A program made the translations under genes and the position numbers. The notes beneath the pieces are model-generated. The model saw only the letters and a program-made list of their open reading frames with translations, did not search any database and was not told where the DNA came from. From Manis javanica (taxonomy: Eukaryota; Chordata; Mammalia; Pholidota; Manidae), in NCBI RefSeq assembly GCF_040802235.1, contig NC_133158.1, positions 40,180,001-40,244,000 on the forward strand: a stretch of 64,000 nucleotides of DNA, written 5' to 3'. Every line of letters starts with the position of its first letter. Position 1 is the first letter of the stretch. Below, piece after piece: positions 10,620 to 22,561 of the stretch.

Positions 10620-11860
10620 CGGTACCTCAGTGAAGTGGGACAGCCATTTTTTTTACATGTGTGCATTTTGTCTGTTCATGTCTTTGATCTATTTTCCTAC
10701 AGAATTTTGGTCTTTTTAACCACAACTTTTAGAATATGACATGCTGCAGAGATTTTCTCACAGTGGACCTTTTTGCCTTCTGACTTTAGTGTTTTGTCTT
10801 GCTATTGGTCAGGCAGAAGATTTACAGTGCTGTGTTTTTTAAAGTAGTCAAATTCAATCATCTTTCCTTTTGTTGAACCTGAATTTTGAGTTGTACTTTT
10901 AAAAGCCCTTCACAACACATAGGTTATATTCATATATGTTACTAACACTTCTCATCTTTTCCACTTAGCTCTCTGACCCACCTGGAGCTTAGTCTTATAT
11001 GTGGTGTAAGGCAGAAATCTAACATCTTTTACAGAATGGTGCCTAATTGTCCCCAAATCAATTAAAAAGTCCACCTTGACCCAGCGACTGAGATACCATC
11101 TTAACATACGCTGCTGCTCTGGGCTCTCTGCACTTCCTTGGCCACTGGTCTGTCTGTCCGTGCGTCCTTTCCACCCCAATCTACACAGAGGCCACAAATG
11201 TGTTTCAATGTCGACTGGGCTCCTTTCCTTGCTGTGGCCCTTCCCCCTCCGTGTTTCCCAGGTGTTCTGCATGCTGGTCTTGTTAGGCCAATTTCGGAAT
11301 CAACACACCTAGCCCAAAGGAAAAAAAATGACTCTGTGTTCATATCTTACTGGAATCATGTTAATTCTGTAAATTAACTTAGGAAATCTTAATGATGCTG
11401 TGACATCCTAACCATGAACAAGGCATGTCCCTCCATGTGCTCAAGGCTACTCTTCACATAGGTTTGAGCAGTTCTCTTACATAATTTATCCCTATGTATT
11501 TTATCCTTCCTGCTGCTGTTGGAAATGGGGCCATCTTCTCCCTGCTATCTTCTAACTGGTTATTGTTGTGTATATGGAAGTTTTTACTGACGATGGCATA
11601 TATAAATGTTGTATTTCTGCTACACTGGTGAGTTCTCTTATTATTTGAGTTGTTTTCTCATTGAGTCCCTGGGGCTGTGCTTTCCCACGGGGTGGCTGCT
11701 TACTGGACAGCATGGGATGCTACGGACTAAGAAGTTCTTTTTGACAGACTGCTCTGGGTTTCTGGGTACCCCACTGACAGAGGTCAGTCCGTGCCTTTGT
11801 TTTCTCTTGTCCTTTTCTCAATCTGGGAACATTAGGGTCCCCTTTGCACTGTTTAATTAA
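10620..11860 (-). mobile_element. Ancient L1M/HAL1-type fragment, minus strand
   Basis: The plus-strand text has the T-rich, low-CpG look of a reversed L1. Recognisable pieces are the antisense of the ORF2-end/3' region, including segments about tttgatctattttc, the ggagcttagtc segment near 10985, and the run near 11395-11500 that ends in cctatgtattttatcc. There are many small indels and no frame survives. Edges are approximate, and more than one fragment may be present. Confidence 0.65.
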
Positions 11861-14635
11861 GCTGCCCACCTTCATTTTGTGCAACTTCTGCCCTCTCCTG
11901 AGGACTATGAGTCCAGCACTCCTCCTGCTGGGGTGTACAAACTAGCCCCCACAGTTTACTCTGCCATATTCACTTTCAACAAACCCCTCTTCACCCTTGT
12001 GGCTCTTATTTAAAGCTTTGATATTGACTTCCTTCATAGAGAACAACAAAACCATCTAGAACAAACTGAATGACTGACATTTGTGGGTCCAGAAAGGGAA
12101 TTTTAGATTTCTAAATGTAGCTTTTTATTAGAATTGAAGCAAACAGGAGATACTTCTGCACCATCCCATCAGGCCAGCTCTTAGTCATGTCTCCCCTGCA
12201 GGAGCTTCAGCTGCATACATGGCCATCACTGGCATGCAGTCCTTCCTCTGCTCAACTGCTGGACAGGCCCTCCTCTACCACACGAGCACTGGACGTGGCT
12301 TATAAAAGAAGTCGGCCAAACTTTTTGATGTTGTTGGAAAGACGCCGTTTTTATTAATTTGTTGTTTTGACTAATTCCCAAGTCACTCATTTTTAGGAGA
12401 GTAAGAGAAACAAGGGACAGCAAATACACAAAAGGCCTGTGCTCCCCAGGGCTCTCAGCAGGCTTGCTGTGGGGACTCACACCTGGGAAGCCTGACATGG
12501 TTCCCCACTCCCTGTCTGTGCAGCCTTAGTCTCTGGGTCACAGAGTCAGCAGAGAGACGACAGTGAGCACACACAGATCACTGAGTAACTACAGACTATC
12601 TGTGCTTAGTACACCAGCCTAGGTCACAACATGAAACATGACCACACCCCACACTCAAGACAAGGATGTTTGTAAAATATCATGGAAGGGCTTCAAACTC
12701 GGCAGGCAGCAGAGCAGAGCAAGTGGAGAAAGGGGCCTATAGTAAAACCTCCCAGGTAATTTAATAAGCCTGTTGTCACAGAGTACAACTGCAATAAAGA
12801 CAAAGACTGGAATTAATACTGTGGCAGAAAAAAGACAATGCAAACAGCTCGGAAAGCCTGAAACCCTATCGATAACACTTAAGAATCTAAGAACTTGGTC
12901 AGCAAGTTGAGAAGCCAAAGCCCTGAAGCAGGAAACGACATCAGGCGGCTTTCTTCCCTCAGAATCCCTGCACCAGACCAGGGCCTTCCCCACAGTTGTT
13001 TCACAAAACAAAGACACCAGCATCACTAGGAAACCAGACGAACACGGCGAGGCAGCTGACCTCAGTCAAATTCCTAGGCACGGACGTACTTTAGAAGAAA
13101 ACACATCCAACAAGCTCAGAAAGCCTGGACGGCGGTGAGTTTCCCAGCATTCCCAGGGACAGGGAGCCACGTTTTCGAGTCCTTCACCTTTCCAACCTCC
13201 AGGCGTGTCACCAAGGAGGCCAGTTCCTGACATGCATCCAGATGTGCCATCTGTGGGGAGTGAGCAGCAGGAAGCGTAGACACAGCACAGTTCAGGGAGC
13301 TCTGAACAGCACGAAGTTCAGAATGGCTCATGATCCCCTTAGGGCTAACTCTTCTGGGTTGTCTCATTTACAAGATATTCAGGTAACCATGATCTGACTT
13401 CAGCGAAGGCTGCAGAGGGCAGGGGGTGGCTGGCCAGGTGCCAAGGGAGGCTGCCCGCAACACCTAGCAAGCTGAACTGGCCTGGAAGAAACCAAGTGCT
13501 CTTCTAAACTCCACAAGCGGCATGTTAAATGGTAAAAATGCAAAGGACCCTTGGTGTACCTGGAACATGAGGAATTACTTAGGAAGTGGTCTCGGCAGCC
13601 ACACGTGGCCTCGCTGTCTTCACATGCTTCCGGTTCAGCCCTGCCACCGCCTAGATGCGCAGAAGGAGCACGCTTCACGTGAAGAATTTCCCCCTCAGGA
13701 AAAATGCCAGCTTTGCATTAATGTCCTAAAAACCGAGAGCCCCTGCAGCCAGCAGCCACCCGCCGAGGCCTGCAGGGGCATGTGAGGAGGCTGCGCTCTG
13801 GGGCTGAGCCAGCTCCCAAAGCCCAGTCACCACTTCTGACATTTCCTCTGCTTTGAGGCCCTCGCAGTGTCCACCGCACCACTGAGTCTGTCTAATACAG
13901 ACCCCTCCACTTTGCTGGAGTGAGCTGCCAGCAGGACTGCCCAGAGCCTGGCCTCTGGGCTCTGTGGACCCGCCACCTGCCCAGCACCGCCAGATGGTAG
14001 TCAGGCTGCCCTGGCCTTGCCCTAGCTGTTCCTCCACTGCCCCACTTCCCTCTTCTTTCTGGAATCCAACTCAACCCAGGGGTCCCAAAGTGACTGAAGG
14101 TGCAGTGGACGATGGCCCGTCCTCTGGCCCTGCTCTTCCATGCCCCAAGCTGCATGGTATGGCTCAAGGCCCCAAGCTGATGGCACGTGGCCAGCACCCC
14201 ACCCTTCCCAGAAGTGAACAGACCCATATACATGTACCCCACTGAAACCAAACTGAACACATCCCCAGCACAGCTTCCCCCCAGCCCAAGCCCACCAAAG
14301 GGTTGGGGCAGGGCTGGACAAGAGGGACCTTGCTTTGAAAAATGTATAATAAACATGTGTGACCTGGTGAAGACACCGCCCTAGAGGAACCCTGCCAGTG
14401 AAATCCCTGGGGAGCCACAGTCAGAGACCCTGGCCTCACCCAGGGGACCTCGCTGGCAGCAGGACCCTTTCCTGTTGGGCAGTTTGTACTGGCAAAGTCC
14501 ATACTGTTTAGGGCAGCAAATAAAGGTGGTGAGCCTATAAAGGAAACCAACAGGCTATTGCCACAAAAGTTGGATGACACTTAGGGTGAGGATGAGGACA
14601 CAAAGGAGTTTCTAAGGTATTACTAGCTTTTTAAA
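11861..14635. other. Non-coding stretch, no gene seen
   Basis: Intron-like or intergenic sequence. An open minus frame at 12655-13026 has hydrophobic runs but no family resemblance and no supporting splice sites. The frames at 13726-14580 overlap one another in several phases, which is typical of GC-rich non-coding DNA. Confidence 0.45.
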
Positions 14636-14639
14636 AAAA

Positions 14640-15385
14640 CTCTCTTCAAGTAGACTTTATTTTGGAGAACCAGTTCAGATTTAAAGTAAAACCAAGCTGG
14701 CAGCAGAGCCCTGACACACCTATACCCAGCATCCCAACCACGATCCCATGCCAGTGAGACGTTTGCTATAATTAATGAACCGATATTAACAATCAGCATT
14801 AACTAAGCTAATAAGCCACCATTCAGCTCATCTCCCAGCTTTCCCCAATGCCCTCTTTCTGTCCCGGACCCCATCCGGCATCTGCAGGCTGTCCCCGGCT
14901 GGCACGGCCCAGGGACTTCTCATGACTGGACTGGGTCACGGTGCTGGGGTAAGAGCACGGAAGGGGCCGTCCCTCTGCCTGGTGCCAGCACGTGCCCAGC
15001 CTGGCCTCACCTGGGCATCAGCCGTGCCGCCTGGCGGGGCTTTTCCAGCCTGGTCCCCGTGCTGTCCTCGGGGAAGGGAGCCCTCCCGGCCCGCACCTGA
15101 GGGGTGCCCCCCTCCCTGGGGATGGGGCAGCCACACAGCAGCCTGGAGCTCCCCTGCAGAGGCTCCCTCTTGTCCCTGCTCGCGTCCCAGCCATTGATGT
15201 CCGTGTGGGCTCGTGGGGGCCTCCTCGTGCTTTGGGCTCCAATCCAGCCACCATTCTGCTCCGGCCTCAGGAAGTTGCTTCAGGGGGTCCGTGTCCCTCT
15301 GACAGCCCATCCATGGCGAGCAGTGCCATGTTTCTGAGCCCTTCCTTCCTTCTGGCTCTACCAGGTGCTGCGGCCCATCCTAGGC
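14640..15385 (+). mobile_element. Ancient L1M-type 3' UTR fragment, plus strand
   Basis: The order of segments matches a widespread old L1 3' UTR that also appears at 27885-28960 in this window: accaacc-like lead, AATTAATGAACCGATATTAAC, CAGCTTTCCCCAATG, then further on GTCCGTGTCCCTCTGACA. Heavily decayed. The subfamily is not determinable by eye. Open frames here (such as 14992-15588) are accidental. Confidence 0.6.
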
Positions 15386-18300
15386 ACTCCCTGGCAGCTT
15401 TGTTTATTTCTTGTGTGCTCTTTTATGGTGTGTGCAGTCACACATCTGAGGAATGTACTTGTGGTAAATGGCCAGCTTTGCCTACGCTGACCCTCTTCCT
15501 TAACAGCACCCTGTTCTCCCACTCAGCACTAGCTGGGGGTCCTGTGGAAAGGGCTGCCTGCAGTGAGTGGGGTGGGAAAGAAGCCTAAACGTTTGGTGTT
15601 GAACTGCCTGCAAAACTCTTTCGAAGGGTCTATGTTACTTCTGTAATTAAAAAAATGTAAAATTATCTTACACCCTTGTGCTGGTAACAAATAGAGACCA
15701 AATCCAAGTAACGAAAATATTACTAACAATTCCGAGTTAGAATACAAATAAGCACAAAGCAGGCTCACTTTGTCCTTAGAAATACTGTTTGGCAAAAGAC
15801 GTACACTACTGTTTCTGCTCTCTTTCCTTACACAGTTTTAAGTCGTTATCTTTTCTCACATAACAACAAAAACTCTAGCTGTCTAATGTAATGGGCATTC
15901 AAAAAATTCAAATGTTTGTGTTAAATAACACAGTATTTGGAAATTTTCACACTTGCTCTGCTTGGAGAAAAACGTTTTAAGGCTCTGAAGAAAGTGAAGT
16001 TCATTTCTAACTTCCAAAAACAAAAGGATCCCTGATTTACTCGAGAAATTAGTTATCCTCTAAACTCCATTCCAAGGAGATGCACAAAAGCAAAACCATG
16101 GAGAGAGACACTAGCAAAAAATTTTAGTTACATCACAGGTATACTTCAGCGGATCCTAACGTCAAGGTTTCTAAAACAAAACTCCACATGCACACTCCTA
16201 GAGGGAAGCCTTTCCGCCGTGCCCTAACACTGGCCCTGGGGTCAAGCAGCGGGCATTTCCAGAGGGCCTGCACTCTGCCCAGCAGGGGCATGCGCACAGG
16301 CCGCAGGGACGCACGGGCACGGGCCACGGGGCCGACAAGCGTGCACCACCGGCTCCACAGAGTGCGGCCGCCCTGGGCAGGGACAGTTAACAGCCCCCCG
16401 CAGGGGTTGGCTGGAAGGCAGCAGCCTGCACCTCGCCTGCCAGGCCCCCAGAAGGGCCCTTCAGCAGCGGCAGAGGGACGTACCCAGGCACACACCACAG
16501 CGGCTCGGCCAGGGCTGGCACTGCTGCTCCTCCTGTGCCTGCCTCTGCAGAGCCGCACACAGCACTTGGACACCATGCCCACCCAGATCCTCACCCCGAG
16601 GGGCAACTCATCAGCGAGCCTGCCTCTGCCAGGGCCTGAGCTCAAAGCCCATAGGCCGTGACCCACAGCCCCGCCTGGGCCGCCTACCCTGCTGGCCCCA
16701 CTCGCCCTGCTCACCCTGCATGCAGCTGGTCCTCAGGTAGGGGGCCTGCCCAGCATGGAAACAGGAGACCAGCAGCTCACGGGCTCCCCTCCTTGACTTC
16801 ACAACAGAAATGGATCCAGAAAAGAGCCCTGCCTGACTGGCTTGCCTCATGTGGACACAAAGGTCACACCTCCCACGACTCCGTGAAAGACTGAGGGGAG
16901 AAGCCACAGTCCAGTGAGTTCAAGGTGGAGCTCCCCATCCTTGGGTATCTGCAGCTCCAACTTGAAAATCAAAAGATATTTTACTGTTGCTTTGGTTCAT
17001 TAAACTTATAAAGTCAAAAAATGATCAGGTGGGACACAATGTTTCTCAGTGTGGTGGTTGATGGACGGCGGCCAGGCCTCCCACCTGCCACAGCTCTTGT
17101 GAGCTGACAGTGCTCCTGGGCGGGTGGCAGCATTTGACTTGGGGACAGTGAGTGATGGGGGTGGGGGCGCAGGTGCAAGCAATAGCACAAACCGTCCCCA
17201 AGCCCAGGCCTCCCTATGTGGTCCAGCCTAGTGGCTCCACCTCCCTCCTACTCAACACAGGAACCTGCAGGGCATCTTTAACTGATTCCAAAGATTAGGC
17301 CTACACAGGCTCACAAATCTGCAAATGCTATTTTATTCCTGTACATGTTGAATAATTTTTACAACTTAAAGGAGGTGCCTTTTTTAAAAACACTTTAAAA
17401 CGTGGAACACAAGGTTTGGGGGAAAAAAAGGTAAATTAAACATTTGGAAAAGGAAGGTTTACAGGGTCACCTGAGTTAAGTTTATGCAAGTTTATGCTAT
17501 TTCCACTGTGCTCTTACCTTCACAGACCCACAGCTGCACTACCTTCCATCAGTGTCTTTAGACAGTACCCGGGACCGAGCCTGCAGTAGATCTGGAGGGT
17601 GAGTGTCACGCAACCATCAACACAGACACCCTCTCTGGAGGTTCACAGTCACACACGGGTGTGGCTGCAGCAGCCAGTCAGCTCCCAGGCCTTTAGCCAA
17701 AGACCTGTCAGCCTCACAGAGCATCCAGAACAAGCCACATGTGTGACCACTAGGCATGGGCATGTCTGAGTCTCACACTGTGCTTAGTAATTATGCTCTG
17801 ATTTACATAAAATGATACAGTATTGACTTGTATGAACATGAATGGCAAATTATTTTTTAAAGGTTCATAGGTTCATATCCTAATAGCTAGGTTTAACCCC
17901 ATGCATTAAAGGATGGCCAAGTACAGCTTCGATCAACAGAAAAGAGTGAAAACGCTACTCTCCAACAGGAAGTCACACTTGCTTGGTCACCAGCACTACC
18001 AGCAATCATGTGGTGCCAACAGCCCTTAGGAGAGGACCTGGAGATGCCCATCAGGTGATCCAAGGCTCGATCCCGATCTCGCATCTGCCAGTTCTCACCT
18101 CCAGGGCAGGGACAAGCCATCAGCAGCCGTTCTACCTACCTGCCGGTAAACCACAAGAGGCGATTGATTGTTCTGTGGGGGGAAACTGTATCCCTCTACT
18201 GGGATCACTGCTGCTCCACAGGGAAGATGCCCCATCTAGCCCATCAGCCTAAAACACAGTCACCGGGCTGAGTCTCCACTTCTCAGGCAAAGGCAGCAAG

Positions 18301-18390
18301 ACTGGAGGGTAAGGCACCAGCCCCTGATGCCCTGAGGCCCACTCTCTGTGGGGCACTCTGCAGGTACTTACTGCTGTCCACAGACACAAA
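15386..18390. other. Non-coding stretch, no gene seen
   Basis: Mixed AT-rich (15600-16130, 17300-17500, 17760-17890) and GC-rich (16200-16900) sequence without recognisable genes. A short tandem duplication AAGTTTATGC occurs twice at about 17478-17497. A splice-like minus exon at 17518-17580 has stops in all three frames and was not accepted as coding. Confidence 0.45.
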
Positions 18391-18394
18391 CCTC

Positions 18395-18532
18395 ACAGAA
18401 TCATCCAATCCTCACAGTAATGGCATAGGCATTACTAGTCCCATTTTGCAGAAGGGGAAACCAATGCCCAGAAGGTTAAGTACAATGTCAAGGTCACAGA
18501 GCTAGTGAGAGGCAGGGTGAGGAAGATGAGAG
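18395..18532 (+). repeat. MIR SINE, plus strand
   Basis: The MIR core order is clear: a CAATCCTCACAGTAATGGCAT segment, a CCCATTTTGCAGAAGGGGAAACC segment, then AAGGTCACAGAGCTAGTGAGAGGCAG. This is a mammalian-wide tRNA-derived SINE, here about 75-80 percent like its consensus by eye. Confidence 0.85.
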
Positions 18533-18689
18533 ACCATGCAAATAACCACCTGCCTCAGCTGCAGTTCCACTGAAGCCTGGAGGACAGCTCCACACAGGTG
18601 GGTCAGTGTTCCCTCAGAGACGGCAGCCCTCCTCTCGGACGGGGAAGAGCCGCGCAGGGGAGCAGCAGGAGGGTACAGGCAAAGTGTGT

Positions 18690-19150
18690 GTGAGGCACTG
18701 GGATGGCCAGGAGCTGGATGCAGGCAGGCACACTGGCCAGAGGGAGAGGCTGAGGGCCTGAAGCAGACCCAGGGAGAGCAGTCAGAGGGAGGGAGGAAGG
18801 TGGGTGCCAGACAGGTAGGTCACTAAGGGACTGACTAAGCACAGGGCGAGATGACCTCTGGCGGCTGTGCAGGCATAGAGGGCACAAGGCAAGATTCAGG
18901 GTCTGGTTAGGAGGCTTCTGTTGAGGCCAAAGGACAGATGGCAGTGGCCTGTGGGCCGCTGGGCAACATGGAAGACTGGGAGAAGCCAGCATCCTGGTGG
19001 AGGATTAATGCAGGGAGAGCAGGCACAACACGTGCTGGGGACTGGATGTGACAGCAAGGAAAAGCAAGGAGTCTAGGATGACTGCCAGGCTTCCAGCAAC
19101 TGCGATTGTTGGTGACATTCACTGCGAGGACAAAGGTAGGCAGTTCAGGA
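18690..19150 (+). repeat. Ancient mammalian interspersed repeat, family not named
   Basis: Purine-rich text follows the order of a repeat seen throughout mammalian genomes: an animal-style run of GGCACACTGGCCAGAGGGAG, then aggaggcttctg, and finally GGAGTCTAGGATGACTGCCAG near 19070. I recognise the pattern but am not sure of the family name. It explains the absence of coding structure here. Confidence 0.45.
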
Positions 19151-19170
19151 AAATAAAGTGGTTGGGACAC

Positions 19171-22100
19171 CTGTGGCAGGTCTGCCTGGAGAGGGAGGCA
19201 TGCTGCGCTACCTGGCAGGCCTGCAGCTCAGAGGCTGCGGGAGCCTGAGGTGAAGAAGCAAGGGCTAGCGGCCCTGCCTGCCCAGCTCCCTGTCAGTCAT
19301 TCAGCCTGAGTCTGCCCCATGGCCCTGGTTCCCACAGCTGTCAGGGCAAAGGCACCCCATTCCATCTGCTGCACAGGCCAAAGCCCAGGCAGCATGCTCT
19401 AACCCGACCCCTCCCTCCCCACACAGGGCGGTCATGTCCCATCCCACCCAGTCTCCAGCTGGCAGCTAGAGAGCCTCCCCAAGGCCACTCCTTCTCAGAG
19501 GGACAGCATTGCCTGGCCTCGCAGGCCCCACTCTGGCCTCCTTGCCTGCATCCTGAGCTAGCCCAGAAGCTAGCCTTAGCTCTTCTAGCACAGCCTGGCC
19601 CTTTTGTTTTCGATGGGGCAGCATCGTGACCACCTCCCGGTGAAAACTATTTCCTCTGCACTGAAGGGCTGCCGTGCCCTTCCTGGCCTCAGGTGGCTCT
19701 GAGAAGTTGGGAGAAGCCCTCCTCTGTCCAGCAGCCTGCAGAACCGCGGGGAGGGAAGTGGGCAGGGAGGGCCAGTGGCTGGGGCAGCTGAGAGCAGGGA
19801 GGTCCCTCCCAGAGCCCAGGGGAGCACTGCCCCCTCAGCTCTCAAGGGCTGTCTGCCTGTGACCCTGGGCAGGGGTCCTGTCTGGTATGATCACCCTCAG
19901 AACTGTGAATGAGGCCAAGAAGAAGCGGTGAACCTGTCAGAACTTCCTTCCAGAGGGAAGGCACACCACAGTCACTCCAGGGCCAAGGCGGAGAGGCCGG
20001 CAGGCCCTGCCTGTGGGGTGGGGAGGCGGCCTGTGGCAGCCCTCTGGGCAGACAGGCGGGGGTAGAAGGGCAGGGCCAGGCAGGCCTGAGGGCTGGGTGC
20101 ACCCTGCCTAAGAAGGCCCTGCCTCCAGACTGCTCCCGCAGAGATGGCAAGGCGGGCTGCCAGGCTCACTCCTCCTGCACCCTGTGGAGAGTGCCCAGCT
20201 GTCCACTCTTCCCTGTAGAGGGAGAGCAGGGCCTGCCAGCCAGCCTTACGCTTCAGAGGGTCCCACTGACAGCAACTTGCACTCGGTCACTGCACAGAAG
20301 CGGCCTGTACCTGCGAAGAACACCCCACACTTGTCCCAGCTGTGCTCGTCACCAGGAGGGTAAGTCTGTCTAATTTGGGATAAAAGATCGCAACCCACTC
20401 GGCCACAGATAGCCCCATTCTCTAATTACACTTACATAAAACAGAGCCTGCACCTGATCTCCACTTGCCTGCCTGCGGTGTGTGGGGCTCTCGACTGGTC
20501 CAGAACTTGGGACCATAAGCAGTGCGTACACAACACAGAACCCCAACACCATTAAGGCCTTTGGCAGTCAGGCACTGGCGTGTCGGTGGACATGGCTGTC
20601 GGGAGTCTGCTCCATGCTGTCACTATCCGGTCCACCTCTTCCTCACAGAACCCAACTCTGTGGAGCACAGACTCTGCCCCGTATGTCCTGGTGACCACAG
20701 GCAGCTGTGCGACATTCTTCTAGCCAATGGGCGGAAACTGGGAATTTCCTGAAAAACTTTGCTGATAGAGACAGCCCCTTCCTGCTTCCCCTGCCCTCTG
20801 CTGGAACATCAGGCTGGATTCAGAGGAGCCACCAGGACCTAAGGCACTAAATGTGAGGATAAAACAGCACAGTGGAGAGATGCAAGGATCCAGAGCCACT
20901 GTTCCAGCCCCGGACTGTCCACTTCTTGGTAAGAGAGGCCCAGGAGAAGAAAGCCACACCTGCCAGGTCTTCTGCTACAAGCTGCCAAACCAACCCTGAC
21001 CCAAACAGCCACAGAGAATGCCTGGCACGGGCACCATGACAGGCCTGCTGAAGACCTGGCCCTGCACTGGCCACACACCTCTGGCTGCCCATGCACCGGC
21101 AGACGGACAGACAGCACACACGCAAACACGCAAACAAACAGGGGCACCCAAGTGCTCATACAGCAGGGTGACATGGATGAGAATGATGCAGGGCAGGGAG
21201 AGACCGCCTCTCCAAGGAGACACCTTGAGCTAACAGCTGAGCGATGAGCAGGTGGCAGGCTCATAAAGTCCTGGCCCACACACAGGCCCTGGGGTGGAGG
21301 GTCTGGGTTTGTACAGAGCAGCAAACAGAGAAAATGGAAACAGACCTGTGAACTCTTCCCTTAAGGGAAGTTACTTCTCCCATGGTGACAGGAAGTTCTG
21401 GAAGGGCCACAGGGGTTACCTGACAGGATGTGTCCCTGGAAAGCAGACTGCAGTGCCCACATGAAGGGAAGGATGTGCAGGAGCAAACCTGGATCTTGGA
21501 AAGCTAGCAAGGAGCTTCTGTGGCTTATGGCAGGTTCCAGAGAAAAAAGGCGGTAGCAGGTTGGAAGAAAGAGCAGCAGGCCTTGGAGACAGTGGAGGTA
21601 GGGAGATGGAGATAGGCTGCAGGCCACGGTGAGCAGCAGGGCCAGGCCAGAGGGATAGGGTTGGGTCAGGGGTCATGAATGCAGCTTCTAGCACATGCTG
21701 CACCTTGTCCTGAGCCTCAGGCTGCGGGGCACCAGCAGGAGAGGCACTGGTACACAGAGCAGAGCAGGATGGGAACGTGGCCTTCAGGCTGAGGGCAGGC
21801 TCAGGGAGGAGGGAGACCAGGCTGGCAGGGGCAGCTGTCAGCCCCCTGCTAAGGGCCTGAGTAAGACGGACAGGATGCGGCTACTGCCCTTGATGAAGAT
21901 AAGTCACTGGTGCCTTGGGAGAGCAGTTTCAGAGGGATGGGAAGGCCAAACCCTGACCAAACAGATGAGGAGGTCGTGACAGTGGGCAGAAGTCTAATCT
22001 GAGGAGGCCCCAGTGTGAACACCAACTGCCCCCTCAGGGCCCATTCCATCTCCCTATGGAAGACCCGGGCTTCCTCCCAGGCACTCTCATTTCATGTTTC

Positions 22101-22400
22101 TGGGTGGGCTGACCTGATGCATGCATGTTCGCATCACCATACATCCCCATGAGGGCCAGGCCCATGGCTCACTTGCTTTCACCCTCTGCCACCCAGTGTG
22201 TCACAGAGCTCACATGCAAGAGGTACAGGAAAAGCCTGGGAGGGAGAGAGGCGGGAAGAGCCCTGTGAACAGAGAGCCCACAAGGACACGTCCTGAGGGT
22301 CCTGCAGTTCCCCTGGGCACAGGCGGGCACAGGCATGCACAGGGCCCGCAGGAGGCAAGTGGAGACACAGACAGGAGCACCCAGTGCTACATCTCCAAGC
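19171..22400. other. GC-rich non-coding stretch, no gene seen
   Basis: Many overlapping open frames of 60-160 codons on both strands, rich in P, A, G, R, S and C, have no domains. 21500-21990 has the purine-rich, AGGCAG-laden look of the repeat at 18690-19150 and may be a further copy. A plus donor match AGGAGG|GTAAGT lies at 20359/20360 without a recognisable exon. Confidence 0.4.
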
Positions 22401-22407
22401 ATCGAAA

Positions 22408-22561
22408 GTGTGTCCAACACATGATGGTGCTCTGTACCTGGCACAGAGAGCACATTCCGACAGTAACAGTGCTGCGTCCCCAGCACAGAGAGCGCGGTCC
22501 AATGGGTGCCAGTGCTGCGTTCCCGGCACAGACAGCGCGTCCCGATGGGTGCCAGTTGACC
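22408..22561. repeat. Minisatellite, 42-43-bp unit, about 3.6 copies
   Basis: Units run 22408-22449, 22450-22491, 22492-22534 and a partial unit 22535-22561. Each full unit ends in a GCACAGAGA or GCACAGACA block, and units 2 and 3 share CAGTGCTGCGT. Units 3 and 4 are the most alike (GTCC.ATGGGTGCCAGT), which suggests expansion from that end. Open frames across it are repeat artefacts. Confidence 0.85.

Noticed and set aside
12655..13026. Hydrophobic minus-strand frame of 123 codons as a membrane protein
   Set aside because: Hydrophobic runs arise from T-rich antisense composition; no family match and no splice context.
14992..15588. Plus-strand frame of 198 codons
   Set aside because: Lies mostly on an ancient L1 3' UTR fragment and overlaps minus-strand frames of similar quality.
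17518..17580. Minus-strand exon-like segment with good acceptor and GTAAGA donor
   Set aside because: All three frames contain stops within 63 bp, so it cannot be an internal coding exon; left out as chance.
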